A stretch of 64,000 nucleotides of DNA from Janthinobacterium fluminis (GTDB lineage Bacteria > Pseudomonadota > Gammaproteobacteria > Burkholderiales > Burkholderiaceae_D). Position 1 is the stretch's first letter. Every line of letters begins with the position of its first letter. Made by a program: the position numbers and the translations under genes. The stretch lies in assembly GCF_028595325.1 (NCBI RefSeq), contig NZ_JAQQXR010000010.1, forward strand, positions 1 to 64,000, read 5' to 3'. A model generated the notes under the pieces. That model was not told where the DNA came from. It saw only the letters and a list, made by a program, of their open reading frames with translations, and did no database searches. Positions 47,448 through 56,514 of this stretch are shown piece after piece.

Positions 47448-48629
47448 TTAGCAGAAGGCCTGGATGCCGGTCTGGGCGCGGCCCAGGATCAGCGCGTGGA
47501 TGTCGTGCGTGCCTTCATAGGTGTTGACGACTTCCAGGTTGACCATGTGGCGGATGATGCCGAATTCGTCGGAGATGCCGTTGCCGCCCAGCATGTCGCG
47601 GGCGACGCGGGCGATCTCCAGCGATTTGCCGCAGGAGTTGCGCTTCATCATGGAGGTGATTTCGACGGCGGCCGTGCCGGCGTCCTTCATGCGGCCCAGT
47701 TGCAAGCAGCCTTGCAGGGCCAGCGTGATTTCCGTCTGCATGTCGGCGAGTTTCTTTTGCACCAGCTGGTTGGCGGCCAGCGGACGGCCGAATTGCTGGC
47801 GGTCCAGCACGTACTGGCGGGCCGTGTGCCAGCAATCCTCGGCCGCGCCCAGCGCGCCCCAGGCGATGCCGTAGCGGGCCGAGTTCAGGCAGGTGAACGG
47901 ACCTTTCAGGCCGCGCACGTCGGGGAAGGCGTTTTCCTCGGGGCAGAAGACATTGTCCATGACGATTTCGCCGGTGACGGAGGCGCGCAGGCCGAATTTG
48001 CCGTGGATCGCCGGCGCGCTCAGGCCGGCCATGCCTTTTTCCAGCACGAAGCCGCGGATCGCGCCCTCGTCGTCCTTGGCCCAGACGACGAAAACGTCGG
48101 CCACCGGCGAGTTGGTGATCCACATTTTCGTGCCCGACAGGGCGTAGCCGCCCGCCACCTTCTTGGCGCGGCTGAGCATAGACCCCGGGTCGGAGCCGTG
48201 GTTCGGCTCGGTCAAGCCGAAGCAGCCTATCCATTCGCCGCTGGCCAGCTTCGGCAGGTATTTCTGGCGCTGCGCTTCCGTGCCGAATTCGTAGATGGGC
48301 ACCATCACCAGCGACGATTGCACGCTCATCATCGAGCGGTAGCCGGAGTCGACGCGCTCGACTTCGCGGGCGATCAGGCCGTAGCTGACGTAGTTCAGGC
48401 CGGAGCCGCCGTATTCCGTGGGGATGGTCGGCCCCAGCAGGCCCAGCTCGCCCATTTCGCGGAAGATCGAGGTATCCATCTTTTCGTGGCGGAAGGCGTC
48501 GAGGACGCGCGGCGCCAGTTGTTCCTGGCAATAGGTGCGGGCCGCTTCGGTGATCATGCGCTCGTCGTCGCTCAGCTGGCTGGCCAGCAGCAGTGGATCG
48601 TCCCAGTGGAAGGTAGCTTGGTGTGCCAT
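47448..48629 (-). CDS. gcdH: Glutaryl-CoA dehydrogenase
   Basis: A 393-residue acyl-CoA dehydrogenase whose sequence matches the glutaryl-CoA dehydrogenase subgroup: [37 protein letters not shown] (FAD/substrate loop), [18 protein letters not shown], and the catalytic Glu in [18 protein letters not shown]. It oxidises and decarboxylates glutaryl-CoA to crotonyl-CoA in lysine, tryptophan and glutarate breakdown, passing electrons to ETF. AAAGAGACAC precedes the ATG. It lies 21 bases downstream of the ABC ATPase, so is probably co-transcribed with the transporter. Confidence 0.95.
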   Translation of the reverse strand: MAHQATFHWDDPLLLASQLSDDERMITEAARTYCQEQLAPRVLDAFRHEKMDTSIFREMGELGLLGPTIPTEYGGSGLNYVSYGLIAREVERVDSGYRSMMSVQSSLVMVPIYEFGTEAQRQKYLPKLASGEWIGCFGLTEPNHGSDPGSMLSRAKKVAGGYALSGTKMWITNSPVADVFVVWAKDDEGAIRGFVLEKGMAGLSAPAIHGKFGLRASVTGEIVMDNVFCPEENAFPDVRGLKGPFTCLNSARYGIAWGALGAAEDCWHTARQYVLDRQQFGRPLAANQLVQKKLADMQTEITLALQGCLQLGRMKDAGTAAVEITSMMKRNSCGKSLEIARVARDMLGGNGISDEFGIIRHMVNLEVVNTYEGTHDIHALILGRAQTGIQAFC

Positions 48630-48650
48630 GTGTCTCTTTCTCAGTATGGT

Positions 48651-49442
48651 TTAGTCGGCCGTGCTGCTGAGCAGTTCGGCGTTGTGGTGGCGCTGCTGTT
48701 CTTCCATCACCATTTCGCCCAGCATGCGCTTGATGCGGTTGAATTCCGGATCGCTGGGGTCGCGCGGCCGCTCCAGGGTGATGGCCACGTCGCGCTTGAT
48801 GGTGCCGGGGCGGTAGGTCATGACGATGGTGCGGTCGGCCAGGTAGATCGATTCCTCGATGCTGTGCGTGACGAAGACGATGGTGGTGCCGAACACTTTC
48901 CAGATTTTCAGCAGCTCGTCCTGCAAATTGCGCCGGGTCAGCGCGTCGAGGGCGCCGAACGGTTCGTCCATCAGCATGATGGGCGAGTCCAGCGCCAGCA
49001 CGCGGGCGATGGCGACGCGCTGGCGCATGCCACCCGACAGGTCTTTCGGGTAGCGGGCGCGGAAGTCCTGCAAGCCCAGCATGTTCAGCAGCATGTCGAC
49101 GCGCTCCTTGGTCTGCGCCGGGCTGCGTCCGGCGATTTCCAGGCCGAAGGCGATGTTGCGCTCGATCGTCATCCAGGGGAACAGCGCGTATTCCTGGAAC
49201 ACCATGCCGCGGTCGGGGCCGGGTTCGGTGATGGGTTTGGCGTCGGCCAGGATCTGCCCCGAGCTGGGGTGCGAGAAGCCGGCGATGGCGTTGAGCAGCG
49301 TCGATTTGCCGCAGCCGGACGGTCCCAGCAGGCAGATGAATTCGCCGCTGGCGATCTGCAGATTGATGTCCTTGAGCGCGACGACGTCGCCGCCTTGGCC
49401 GGCGAACACTTTGTTGACTGCGTTGATGTGTATGGTTGTCAT
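48651..49442 (-). CDS. ABC transporter ATPase (SsuB/TauB/NrtD type)
   Basis: Protein of 263 residues with Walker A GPSGCGKST, Q-loop VFQEYALFPW, signature LSGGMRQRVAIARVLA, Walker B PIMLMDEPFGALD and switch His THSIEE. It groups with nitrate/sulfonate/taurine importers. It powers the permease encoded just upstream (8-base gap). The ATG at 49442 is preferred for its GGAAGCGCC ribosome site and MTTIHINAVNKVF start; the longer frame upstream overlaps the permease. Confidence 0.93.
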   Translation of the reverse strand: MTTIHINAVNKVFAGQGGDVVALKDINLQIASGEFICLLGPSGCGKSTLLNAIAGFSHPSSGQILADAKPITEPGPDRGMVFQEYALFPWMTIERNIAFGLEIAGRSPAQTKERVDMLLNMLGLQDFRARYPKDLSGGMRQRVAIARVLALDSPIMLMDEPFGALDALTRRNLQDELLKIWKVFGTTIVFVTHSIEESIYLADRTIVMTYRPGTIKRDVAITLERPRDPSDPEFNRIKRMLGEMVMEEQQRHHNAELLSSTAD

Positions 49443-49450
49443 GGCGCTTC

Positions 49451-50275
49451 CTAGTTGTGGTCGAGGCCGCGGTGCCACTTCAGCAAGTGGTTGTTCAGCG
49501 CGTTCATGGCGGTGTCGATGGCCAGGCCGAAGAAACCGATGGTGAACATGCCGGCGATGATTTTATCGGACCAGAAATATTCGCGCGCCTCCAGGATGCG
49601 GAAGCCCAGGCCGTTGTTGACGGCGATCATTTCGGCGACGATGACGACGATGAAGGCCGTGCCCATGCCGATGCGGGCGCCGGCCAGGATGTAGGGCGTG
49701 GCGGCCGGCAGGATGACGCGGCGGAACATCGTCATCTGGCTGGCGCCCAGGTTGCGGGCGGCGCGGATGTAGATGCCGTCGACCTGGCGCACGCCGGCGA
49801 TGGTGTTCATCAGCACGGGGAAGAAGGAACCTATGCTGATGAGGAAGAAGGCCGGCGGGTTGCCCAGGCCGAACCACAGGATGGCCAGCGGAATGTAGGC
49901 GATGGGCGGAATCGGGCGCAGGATCTGCACCAGGGGGTCGAACAGCTTGTAGATGGTGGTGTTACTGCCCATCAGCAAACCGAGCGGCAGCGCCAGGCCG
50001 GCGCCGATCAGGAAGCCGCCGATGACGCGCGACAGGCTGGCCCAGGCGTCGTGCGGCAATTCGCCCGACAGCAGCCACAGCAGATAGTTGCCGGCCTCGG
50101 GCGTGTAGGCTTCCATCGGCGCCAGGTATTCGCACCATTTGCGCATCACGGCCAGCGGCGAGGGCAGGATTTGCGGGTTGATCCAACCCATGCTGGAGAG
50201 CCCCTGCCACAGGGCCAGCGCGGCCAGCGGCACGGCGGCGCCGTGCAGCAGCCGTTTCAGGAAGAGGGTGTTCAT
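49451..50275 (-). CDS. ABC transporter permease (SsuC/TauC type)
   Basis: Protein of 274 residues with six or so helices and the EAA coupling loop (IRAARNLGASQMTMFRRVIL PAATPYILAGARIG). It starts MNTLFLKRLLHGAAVPLAAL with GAGGGGCAGCG upstream. It forms the membrane channel of the same importer as the SBP and ATPase. Its family covers sulfonates, nitrate, thiamine precursors and aromatics, so substrate is open. It lies 11 bases after the SBP gene. Confidence 0.93.
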   Translation of the reverse strand: MNTLFLKRLLHGAAVPLAALALWQGLSSMGWINPQILPSPLAVMRKWCEYLAPMEAYTPEAGNYLLWLLSGELPHDAWASLSRVIGGFLIGAGLALPLGLLMGSNTTIYKLFDPLVQILRPIPPIAYIPLAILWFGLGNPPAFFLISIGSFFPVLMNTIAGVRQVDGIYIRAARNLGASQMTMFRRVILPAATPYILAGARIGMGTAFIVVIVAEMIAVNNGLGFRILEAREYFWSDKIIAGMFTIGFFGLAIDTAMNALNNHLLKWHRGLDHN

Positions 50276-50286
50276 CGCTGCCCCTC

Positions 50287-51291
50287 TTATTTAGCGGCCG
50301 GCACGGATTTCTTGGCCGCTTCCAGCAAGTCCAGCTTGACCCAGTCCTTGGCGGCCGGCGGCGCCGCCATGCGGCCCACGCCGTACTTGCTCATGTAGTC
50401 GGTGGTCAGTTGCACGTGGCCCAGCGTGATGTCTTCGGTGAAGCTGGCGTTGTCCATCGCGTCGCGGTAGTCGTCGGAGCTGACCTGGTTCTTGAACATC
50501 GACTCGCGCACATATTTTTCGGCCAGCTTGGGGTCGGCGATGAACAGGCGGGTGGCGGCGACGAAGCACTGCATGAAGCGCTCGGCGACGTCGCGCCTTT
50601 CCTTGTACATTTTTTCCGACATCACCAGCGCGCGCACCGGCTCGCCCAGCGGCGTGTCATACGGCTTCATGATTTCGCTGCCGTATTTCTTGTGGATGGC
50701 CTGGGTCGAATACGGCTCGGACTGGCTCATCGCGTCGATTTCCTTGGTCAGCAGGGCCTGGTTCAGGTCGGGATAGCCCATGTACATGATCAGCACGTCC
50801 TTGCCCGGCTTGTCGGACCAGCTCATCTTGTTTTTCGCCAGTTCGGCGAACAGCAGGACTTCCTGCGGGCCGCCGCGGGTGACGCCGACTTTCTTGCCCT
50901 TCAGGTCGGCGATGCCGCGCAGGTTCAGCTCGGGCCGGCCGACGATGCGCACGCCGCCCTTGGCGAAGCCGGCCACCACGTAGACCGGCACGCCGCTGGC
51001 GCGGCCGGAAATGGCCGCCTCCAGGCCGCTGGCCGAGACGTCGATTTCGCCGGCGATGATGGCCGGCACGATGTCGAGGCCCTTGGAGAAGTTGCGTTCC
51101 TCGATTTTCAACTGGTACTTGGGCGCGATTTCCTTCATGTACGCGACCGCGCCGTAGTGGGCGAACTTCAGGTTGCCGAGCCGGACCACGTCGACGGCCT
51201 GGGCCGCCGATGGCAGTTGGGCCGCCAGCACGAGCGCCGCCGCCAGGATCTTGCTGCCGAAAGATGTCTTCATTACAGAGTTTGTCGCCAT
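50287..51291 (-). CDS. ABC transporter substrate-binding protein (NrtA/SsuA/TauA, NMT1-like)
   Basis: Protein of 334 residues with a Sec signal ending PSAAQA, then VDVVRLGNLKFAHYGAVAYM, a typical SBP opening for this family. Conserved blocks include IIAGEIDVSASGLEAAI (ligand-cleft turn), GKKVGVTRGGPQEVLLF and KEIDAMSQSEPYSTQAI. The ATG at 51291 follows GGAGAAGCAA. It is the first gene of a minus-strand run leading through permease, ATPase, gcdH and CoA-transferase, which hints that the ligand is metabolised via glutaryl-CoA. That substrate link is inference. Confidence 0.9.
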   Translation of the reverse strand: MATNSVMKTSFGSKILAAALVLAAQLPSAAQAVDVVRLGNLKFAHYGAVAYMKEIAPKYQLKIEERNFSKGLDIVPAIIAGEIDVSASGLEAAISGRASGVPVYVVAGFAKGGVRIVGRPELNLRGIADLKGKKVGVTRGGPQEVLLFAELAKNKMSWSDKPGKDVLIMYMGYPDLNQALLTKEIDAMSQSEPYSTQAIHKKYGSEIMKPYDTPLGEPVRALVMSEKMYKERRDVAERFMQCFVAATRLFIADPKLAEKYVRESMFKNQVSSDDYRDAMDNASFTEDITLGHVQLTTDYMSKYGVGRMAAPPAAKDWVKLDLLEAAKKSVPAAK

Positions 51292-51598
51292 TTGCTTCTC
51301 CAGGTTGGAAAGTTTGCCTCGCTGCTTCTGTGGCAGCCGCATGATAGTAAGAGCATCTTCTGTGCCATAGGACAACTTTTCCGGATTTTTTTTAAGTCCT
51401 TGATTTGCATGGGAAATAACGGCGGGCGCGGCGCTGCGCCGGCGGGCCGATTCTGCGCTTTCGCACAAGGGCGTCGAATATTGTCTGGATTGCCGCACGG
51501 GCGGGATGGGTTGAACTAAGTCGGCCATGGCCGATCAAAGTGGTAAGCGGCGGCCGGCGCCGGTCTGTGCCGGCGCCGGGAAAGCGCGGCGCGGCGCT
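51292..51598. other. Intergenic region upstream of the ABC operon
   Basis: No gene is supported. It must carry the promoter of the minus-strand ABC operon. An A-rich tract (TTAAAAAAAATCC on the minus strand, near 51386-51398) followed by TTGTCC and TACTAT are possible but poorly spaced elements. A perfect GC-rich hairpin (CCGGCGCCGG, loop TCTGTG, CCGGCGCCGG, 51554-51579) lies downstream of the collagen-like gene and may end its transcript. Confidence 0.5.
51554..51579 (-). terminator. GC-rich stem-loop after collagen-like gene
   Basis: Ten-base perfect arms CCGGCGCCGG with a six-base loop, 20 bases past the stop of the minus-strand lipoprotein gene. There is no T-run, so it may be an RNA-stabilising or weak termination structure. 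Confidence 0.5.
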
Positions 51599-51874
51599 TT
51601 ATTTGGCTTGCGGCGGCGGCTCGGCGGGTTTGCCCGGTTCGCCTTTGGGGCCGGCTTCGCCCGGCGCGCCGGGAGCGCCATCCGCGCCCGGTTTGCCGGG
51701 TTCGCCGGCAGGGCCGGGCACCGGCGTGGGCACCGGCGTGGGCACCGGCACGGGCACGGGCACCACGACCGGGGCCGGCGCCGCAACCACCGGGGTCGGC
51801 GGCTCGGCGGGTTTTTGGCAAGCACCCAGCGCCGCGGCGGCAACCATGGCGAGAAGGAGGGAATAGTTTTTCAT
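51599..51874 (-). CDS. Collagen-like repeat lipoprotein
   Basis: A 91-residue lipoprotein (lipobox AALGACQK). After a Pro/Val-rich rod (VVVPVPVPVPTPVPTPVP) come ten uninterrupted Gly-X-Y triplets: GPA GEP GKP GAD GAP, then GAP GEA GPK GEP GKP. A short Pro/Gln tail ends it. This is a miniature surface or periplasmic lipoprotein with a collagen-type segment capable of triple helix formation. AAGGAATCGCC precedes the ATG at 51874. No partner gene is evident. Function is unknown; relatives are often surface-exposed. Confidence 0.75.
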   Translation of the reverse strand: MKNYSLLLAMVAAAALGACQKPAEPPTPVVAAPAPVVVPVPVPVPTPVPTPVPGPAGEPGKPGADGAPGAPGEAGPKGEPGKPAEPPPQAK

Positions 51875-52206
51875 GGCGATTCCTTGGGAAAAAGGCCGGG
51901 TGCGGGATGCGCCCGGCGAAGCGGGTCGCGGCGCAACGCGGCGTATCACGTTGCGGGCCGGCCCAGCATACGCAAGCCCTTGCGCATGCTCTGTACGAGG
52001 ACGCACACAGCGGGGCTGTCGGCGGCCGGGCGGGCAAATCGGCAATGTTGATTAATTTGCTCTTATGTTCGTTGCCGCACAGACCGAAACGCTCATCACG
52101 GGCATTCTTGTGGCAGAAGTCGGAATTATGGGTCGCCGATTGGCACGGGGCTTGTCGATAGGGCGCTGATTCCTACTATTTGCTATCGTTACTAAGGAGT
52201 ATTCAA
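51875..52206. other. Divergent intergenic region
   Basis: It lies between the collagen-like lipoprotein (minus) and the winged-helix-like protein (plus). Only short non-coding sequence is seen. The plus-strand gene has AAGGAG at its end (52194-52199). TTGATTAATTTGC near 52047 could belong to its promoter, but is too far upstream to be sure. Confidence 0.45.
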
Positions 52207-52842
52207 ATGCATGCAATGAGACAATCTCACGCCCCCTCAGCCGGCGATACCAAAGCAGCGCACCAGGACCTTCGCGGCGCCGAGCGCTCTACGCAACTGG
52301 CCCTGGTCGAGCGCGTCGCGCCGATCCCGCCGGAACGCCGTAATCCGATTTCGATGGCGCCTATCGAGCGCGTGCGCTCCACCTCGGCCACGCTGCGCCG
52401 CATTGAAAACATGCAAAAGCTGATCGGTGAACTGTCCCTGCATGAAATGCTGGCCGACGAAATCGCCTGGTTCCTGAAATTTTCACCGTCCGGCGCCCGC
52501 AAATACATCCGCGACCTGCGCGACGCCGGCGTCATCGAGCTGGCCCGCTATATCGAGGGTACGGCCACCTATCTGGGCAAGGCCGTGTACCAACTGACGC
52601 CCGATCCGGAGCGGGTGCGCGCCTTCCTCGCCGCCATCGTGCAGCCGAAGCGCGAAGGCGCGCCGCCGCGCAAGGACCGTCCGGGCCTGCGCGAGCAGAG
52701 CATGGCCGGCAGCGGCCGCCATTTCCACATCCTGGCCGACGACACCCATTACGCGATACGCGTCAACCGCGGCCCGGTGATGCGCGATCCGCTGGTGGCG
52801 GCGCTGTTCGGCTCGGCGCCGTCGCAGCAAAAAAGCGAGTAA
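52207..52842 (+). CDS. Hypothetical winged-helix-like regulator
   Basis: Protein of 211 residues. The central part (MQKLIGELSLHEMLADEIAW, FLKFSPSGARKYIRDLRDAG, VIELARYIEGTATYLGKAVY) reads like a helix-turn-helix with a wing, of the kind that recognises DNA by SGARKYIRDL. The Arg-rich N-terminal arm and the C-terminal RGPVMRDPLVAALFG motif are not assigned. It has no transmembrane segment and is likely a small cytoplasmic DNA-binding protein. AAGGAGTATTCAA is a very good ribosome site for the ATG at 52207. Confidence 0.7.
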   Translation: MHAMRQSHAPSAGDTKAAHQDLRGAERSTQLALVERVAPIPPERRNPISMAPIERVRSTSATLRRIENMQKLIGELSLHEMLADEIAWFLKFSPSGARKYIRDLRDAGVIELARYIEGTATYLGKAVYQLTPDPERVRAFLAAIVQPKREGAPPRKDRPGLREQSMAGSGRHFHILADDTHYAIRVNRGPVMRDPLVAALFGSAPSQQKSE

Positions 52843-53041
52843 GGACGGGCGCGGCGGCGGCCGGCGGGCCGCCCTTGCCGCCATGGCCGGGCCTTGTGCC
52901 CGGCTGTTGGTGTTTCTACGCGTAAATGATTTCCGGCCAGGCGAATTGAAATGCCGGCAAGGAGCCCCATCTGATGTAGATGCGGCCGCGCCGCGCCACG
53001 GCGCCCGTGCCGTCCTGTCCCGCCTGAAAGGAATGCCCCTT

Positions 53042-53095
53042 ATGTTGACTGTCGCCCTGCCGTTCCATCCCCCGTCCCTGCGCGGGGCCGCTTGA
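53042..53095 (+). CDS. Possible 17-residue leader peptide overlapping the M90 peptidase start
   Basis: The ATG at 53042 is preceded by AAAGGA with 8-base spacing and encodes MLTVALPFHPPSLRGAA. Its TGA overlaps the peptidase ATG (TGATG). The peptidase's own ribosome site is poor (GCGGGGCC), so coupling through this peptide is plausible. It may still be only a chance frame. Confidence 0.35.
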   Translation: MLTVALPFHPPSLRGAA

Positions 53096-53955
53096 TGGAG
53101 GCGTTGATCTGGGTAGGTGTCACGGCCTTGATCATCGCGCTGCCGCTCTGGCTGCCGCGCTGGCGCCTGAACCGGGCGCTGGCGCGGCCCTTGCCGGCGG
53201 AGGCGCTCGACATCCTGGGCCGCAATATGCCGATTTATGCGCGCATGCCGGCCGAGCTGCAGGCGCAATTGCAGCGGCTGGTGGCGCAATTCCTGTACCA
53301 GAAGCGTTTCATCGGCTGCGACGGCCTGGAGGTCGACGATGAAATGCGCGTCACGATCGCCGGCCAGGCTTGCCTGTTGCTGCTGAACCGCTACACCCGC
53401 GTCTACCCCGAGCTGCACACGATCCTCGTCTATCCGAGCGAGTTCCTGGTCGAGCGCAGCGAAGTCGGCCCCGGCGGCGTCATCACCGAGAGCGAAGACG
53501 GCTTGCTGGGCGAGTCCTGGGGCGACGGCCGCGTGATCCTGGCCTGGGACCACGTGCAGCGCGGCGCCGCCGACTGGAGCGACGGCAGCAACGTCGTGCT
53601 GCACGAGTTCGCCCATCAGCTCGACAGCGAGTCGGGCGCGCCGAACGGCGCGCCCTTCCTCGGCGACGCGTCGAACTATCACAACTGGGCCGCCGTGCTG
53701 TCGCGCGATTACGCGGATTTGCGCCACGACGCGATTTATCGCCAGCCGAGCGTGCTCGATCATTACGGCGCCAACAGCCCGGCCGAGTTCTTTGCCGTCG
53801 CCACCGAGACTTTCTTTGAGAAGCCGCACCAGATGGCCGCGCGGCACGCGGCCCTGTACGGCGAATTGCAGAAATATTACCGGGTCGACCCGCGCGACTG
53901 GCTGCCGGCGCCGGCGCCGGAATGGGCGGCCCACGACTGCCTGGAGCAGCGCTAA
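53095..53955 (+). CDS. mtfA: M90 family zinc-dependent peptidase (MtfA type)
   Basis: Protein of 286 residues. One N-terminal membrane helix (EALIWVGVTALIIALPLWLP) precedes a domain with the HEFAH zinc site (VVLHEFAHQLD, about residue 175) and the third ligand region (NSPAEFFAVATETFFEKP). It matches MtfA, a zinc peptidase whose E. coli form is controlled by the Mlc regulator and affects glucose-PTS expression. Unlike soluble MtfA, an N-terminal anchor is present. The start is ATG at 53095; a 17-residue leader frame overlaps it. Confidence 0.9.
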   Translation: MEALIWVGVTALIIALPLWLPRWRLNRALARPLPAEALDILGRNMPIYARMPAELQAQLQRLVAQFLYQKRFIGCDGLEVDDEMRVTIAGQACLLLLNRYTRVYPELHTILVYPSEFLVERSEVGPGGVITESEDGLLGESWGDGRVILAWDHVQRGAADWSDGSNVVLHEFAHQLDSESGAPNGAPFLGDASNYHNWAAVLSRDYADLRHDAIYRQPSVLDHYGANSPAEFFAVATETFFEKPHQMAARHAALYGELQKYYRVDPRDWLPAPAPEWAAHDCLEQR

Positions 53956-54144
53956 AATTGTCTTTGCATGGTATTAAATTAAGGCATAATTCATCCAGCC
54001 ACCGGGCGCAATGCCGTGCTGGGAAACTGCCTATCGTAATGACCAGCCGGGCTCCGCCCCTTAGGCTGGTGGCGCCCTGGGCCTGATTGCCGGCGCCTTG
54101 GTAGCGGTGGCGGCGGCGCGCGCATCCGGCAATCCAGCGAGGTC

Positions 54145-55482
54145 ATGCTTATGCAATTCGAGGAATTCGAATTCTTTTCATCCGATGCCCCGGTGACTGC
54201 CCCCGCACCGACGCCGCGCGAAGCCGCATCGCCCCTCGTGCGTCTGCAATACCTGGTCGACAATACGCCCGCCATCATCTATTGCACGGTGCCCAGCGGC
54301 GATTTCAAGATGACCTTCGTCAGCAATAACGCCTTGAATGTGCTCGGTTACCGCCCGGAAGAGATGGTGGCCGACCCGAATTTCTGGTTCGACCATATCC
54401 ATCCGGACGACGCGCCGAATATCTTTTCCAGCCTGGCGCTGGTGTTTACGGAAGGGCAGCGCGCCTACGAATACCGCTTTCGCGCCAGCGACGGTTCCTA
54501 CTTGTGGATGCACGACACGCTGCGCCTGATCCGCGACGAGCGGGGCGCACCGCTGGAGGTGATCGGCGCGCTGACCGACATTACCAGCCGCAAGAGGATG
54601 GAGGAGGCGCTGCAGGCCAAGGGCGAGGAGCAGCAGACGCTGATCGCCAAGCTGCAGGAGGCGCACGACCAGTTGCTGCAGTCGGAAAAGATGGCCTCGA
54701 TCGGCCAGTTGGCCGCCGGCATCGCCCATGAAATCAATAATCCCGTCGGTTTCGTCAATTCCAATATGGGTTCGCTGCAAGGCTATGTGACGACCTTGTT
54801 TGGCGTCATCGAACAGTATGAGCAGGCGATCGGCATGCTGAAGGGCAATCCGGAGATCGGCGCGCGCATGGCGCAGATACGCGAGGGCGCCGACCTGGCT
54901 TTTTTGAAGGATGACGTCAACGATCTGGTCAAGGAATCGATGGATGGCCTGAAGCGGGTGCGCGACATCGTCCAGTCGCTCAAGGATTTTTCCCACGTCG
55001 GCGAAACCGAGTGGCAGATCGCCGACCTGCATCACGGACTCGACAGCACGCTGAACATCGTCTCCAATGAAATCAAGTACAAGGCCACGGTCGAGAAGCA
55101 ATACGGCGTGCTGCCGCAGGTGAAGTGCCTGGCGTCGCAATTGAACCAGGTGTTCATGAATCTGCTGGTCAACGCCGGCCATGCGATCAAGGAGCGCGGC
55201 ACGATTACGATACGCACAGGTTGCGCCAACGACTGGGTGTGGATCGAGGTCGGCGACACGGGCGGGGGCATTCCGCCGGAAAACCTGACGCGGATTTTCG
55301 AGCCGTTTTTCACCACCAAGCCGGTCGGCAGCGGCACCGGCCTGGGTTTGTCGCTGTCGTATGGCATCGTCACCAAGCACGGCGGCAAGATCGAGGTCGC
55401 CTCGGAAGTCGGCAAGGGCACGCGCTTCACGATACGCCTGCCCGTGCATCCGCCGGCCAGCCTGGGCCCGGCCGGCACTTGA
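54145..55482 (+). CDS. PAS sensor histidine kinase
   Basis: A 445-residue kinase with no membrane helix. It has a PAS_3-type domain near 35-145 (DNTPAIIYCTVPSGDFKM, LGYRPEEMVADPNFWFDHIH), then a coiled coil and the H-box MASIGQLAAGIAHEINNPVG. The HATPase has NLLVNAGHAI, GDTGGGIP and GSGTGLGLSLS. It is cytoplasmic and probably senses a small ligand or redox state. It closely resembles the kinase at 62112 in the region around the H-box. No response regulator is adjacent. Confidence 0.9.
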   Translation: MLMQFEEFEFFSSDAPVTAPAPTPREAASPLVRLQYLVDNTPAIIYCTVPSGDFKMTFVSNNALNVLGYRPEEMVADPNFWFDHIHPDDAPNIFSSLALVFTEGQRAYEYRFRASDGSYLWMHDTLRLIRDERGAPLEVIGALTDITSRKRMEEALQAKGEEQQTLIAKLQEAHDQLLQSEKMASIGQLAAGIAHEINNPVGFVNSNMGSLQGYVTTLFGVIEQYEQAIGMLKGNPEIGARMAQIREGADLAFLKDDVNDLVKESMDGLKRVRDIVQSLKDFSHVGETEWQIADLHHGLDSTLNIVSNEIKYKATVEKQYGVLPQVKCLASQLNQVFMNLLVNAGHAIKERGTITIRTGCANDWVWIEVGDTGGGIPPENLTRIFEPFFTTKPVGSGTGLGLSLSYGIVTKHGGKIEVASEVGKGTRFTIRLPVHPPASLGPAGT

Positions 55483-55625
55483 TCCCCCTTGCCGCCGCTG
55501 CGGCTATCCCATATATCACTTTCGGTATATCGTTGCGCAAAACCATTCGTTTCTGATCTTTGTTGCCTGGGTTCTAATGGTCTGCATGTGCAATCAGCGC
55601 ATCCAGACCACGCCAAGGAGAATCC

Positions 55626-56465
55626 ATGCATTTACGTTTGAATCGTGTCGCCATTGCCGCCGCCCTGATCGGCGCTTCCGCCATCGCCCCGCCCGCGTAT
55701 GCCGACCAGCTTGCCAATATCAAGGCGAAGGGCGAGCTGGTCTGCGGCGTGCTGGGCACGGACGAGCCGAACAGCTTCGTCGATCCGGCCTCGCGGCAGA
55801 TCGTCGGCTATGAAGTCGACCTGTGCAACGCGGTGGCGAAGAAGATCGGCGTCAAGCCGGCCATCAAGCAATTGGCGGTGGCGGCCCGCGTGCCGGAACT
55901 GCAGCAGGGCCGCGTCGACATCCTGGCGGCCTCGCTGACGCACAATAAGGAGCGCGAGGCGCTCGTCGATTTCTCGCTGTCGACCTTTATCACGGGCCAA
56001 AAAGTGCTGGTGAAGAAAAGCAGCAATATCGCCAGCGTGGCCGCGCTGGCCGGCAAGAAGGTGTTGACCGTCAAGGGCGGCACGCAGGAGCCGAACATCC
56101 GCAGGGCCGTGCCCTCGGTCGACGTGGTCACCTATGAAACGACGGTGCAAGCCTATCTGGCGCTGCAGCAGGGCAAGGGCGTCGGCTATGTCGACGACGA
56201 GGCTTCGCTGCTGAACAATTACGCGAAGCTGGGCGCGGCGCAGAAGGATTATCTGGTGCTGCCGCAAAGCATCAGCACCGAGGCGCTGGCGCTGGGCATC
56301 AAGAAGGGGGAGACGGGCTTGAAAACGCTGGTCGACGGCGTGCTGCGCGAACTGGAAAAGTCGGGCGACGGCGAGAAGCTGTTTTTCAAATGGTATGGCC
56401 CGGACACCAAGCTGAAATTCGACAAGCGGACCTTCAAGTTCGAGTCGGACAAGGTGGCGGCTTGA
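55626..56465 (+). CDS. Amino acid ABC transporter substrate-binding protein (PEB1/GltI type)
   Basis: Protein of 279 residues with a Sec signal ending PPAYA, followed by DQLANIKAKGELVCGVLGTD and the SBP_bac_3 pattern (VGYEVDLCNAVAKKIGVKP, LQQGRVDILAASLTHNKERE). It belongs to the glutamate/aspartate-type polar amino acid binders. CAAGGAGAATCC stands 5' of the ATG. It heads an operon with two permeases and an ATPase. Confidence 0.93.
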   Translation: MHLRLNRVAIAAALIGASAIAPPAYADQLANIKAKGELVCGVLGTDEPNSFVDPASRQIVGYEVDLCNAVAKKIGVKPAIKQLAVAARVPELQQGRVDILAASLTHNKEREALVDFSLSTFITGQKVLVKKSSNIASVAALAGKKVLTVKGGTQEPNIRRAVPSVDVVTYETTVQAYLALQQGKGVGYVDDEASLLNNYAKLGAAQKDYLVLPQSISTEALALGIKKGETGLKTLVDGVLRELEKSGDGEKLFFKWYGPDTKLKFDKRTFKFESDKVAA

Positions 56466-56514
56466 CGCAGGCATGGCGCCGCCCGCCCGCCGGGCGGCGC
56501 ATGGGCACGACACC

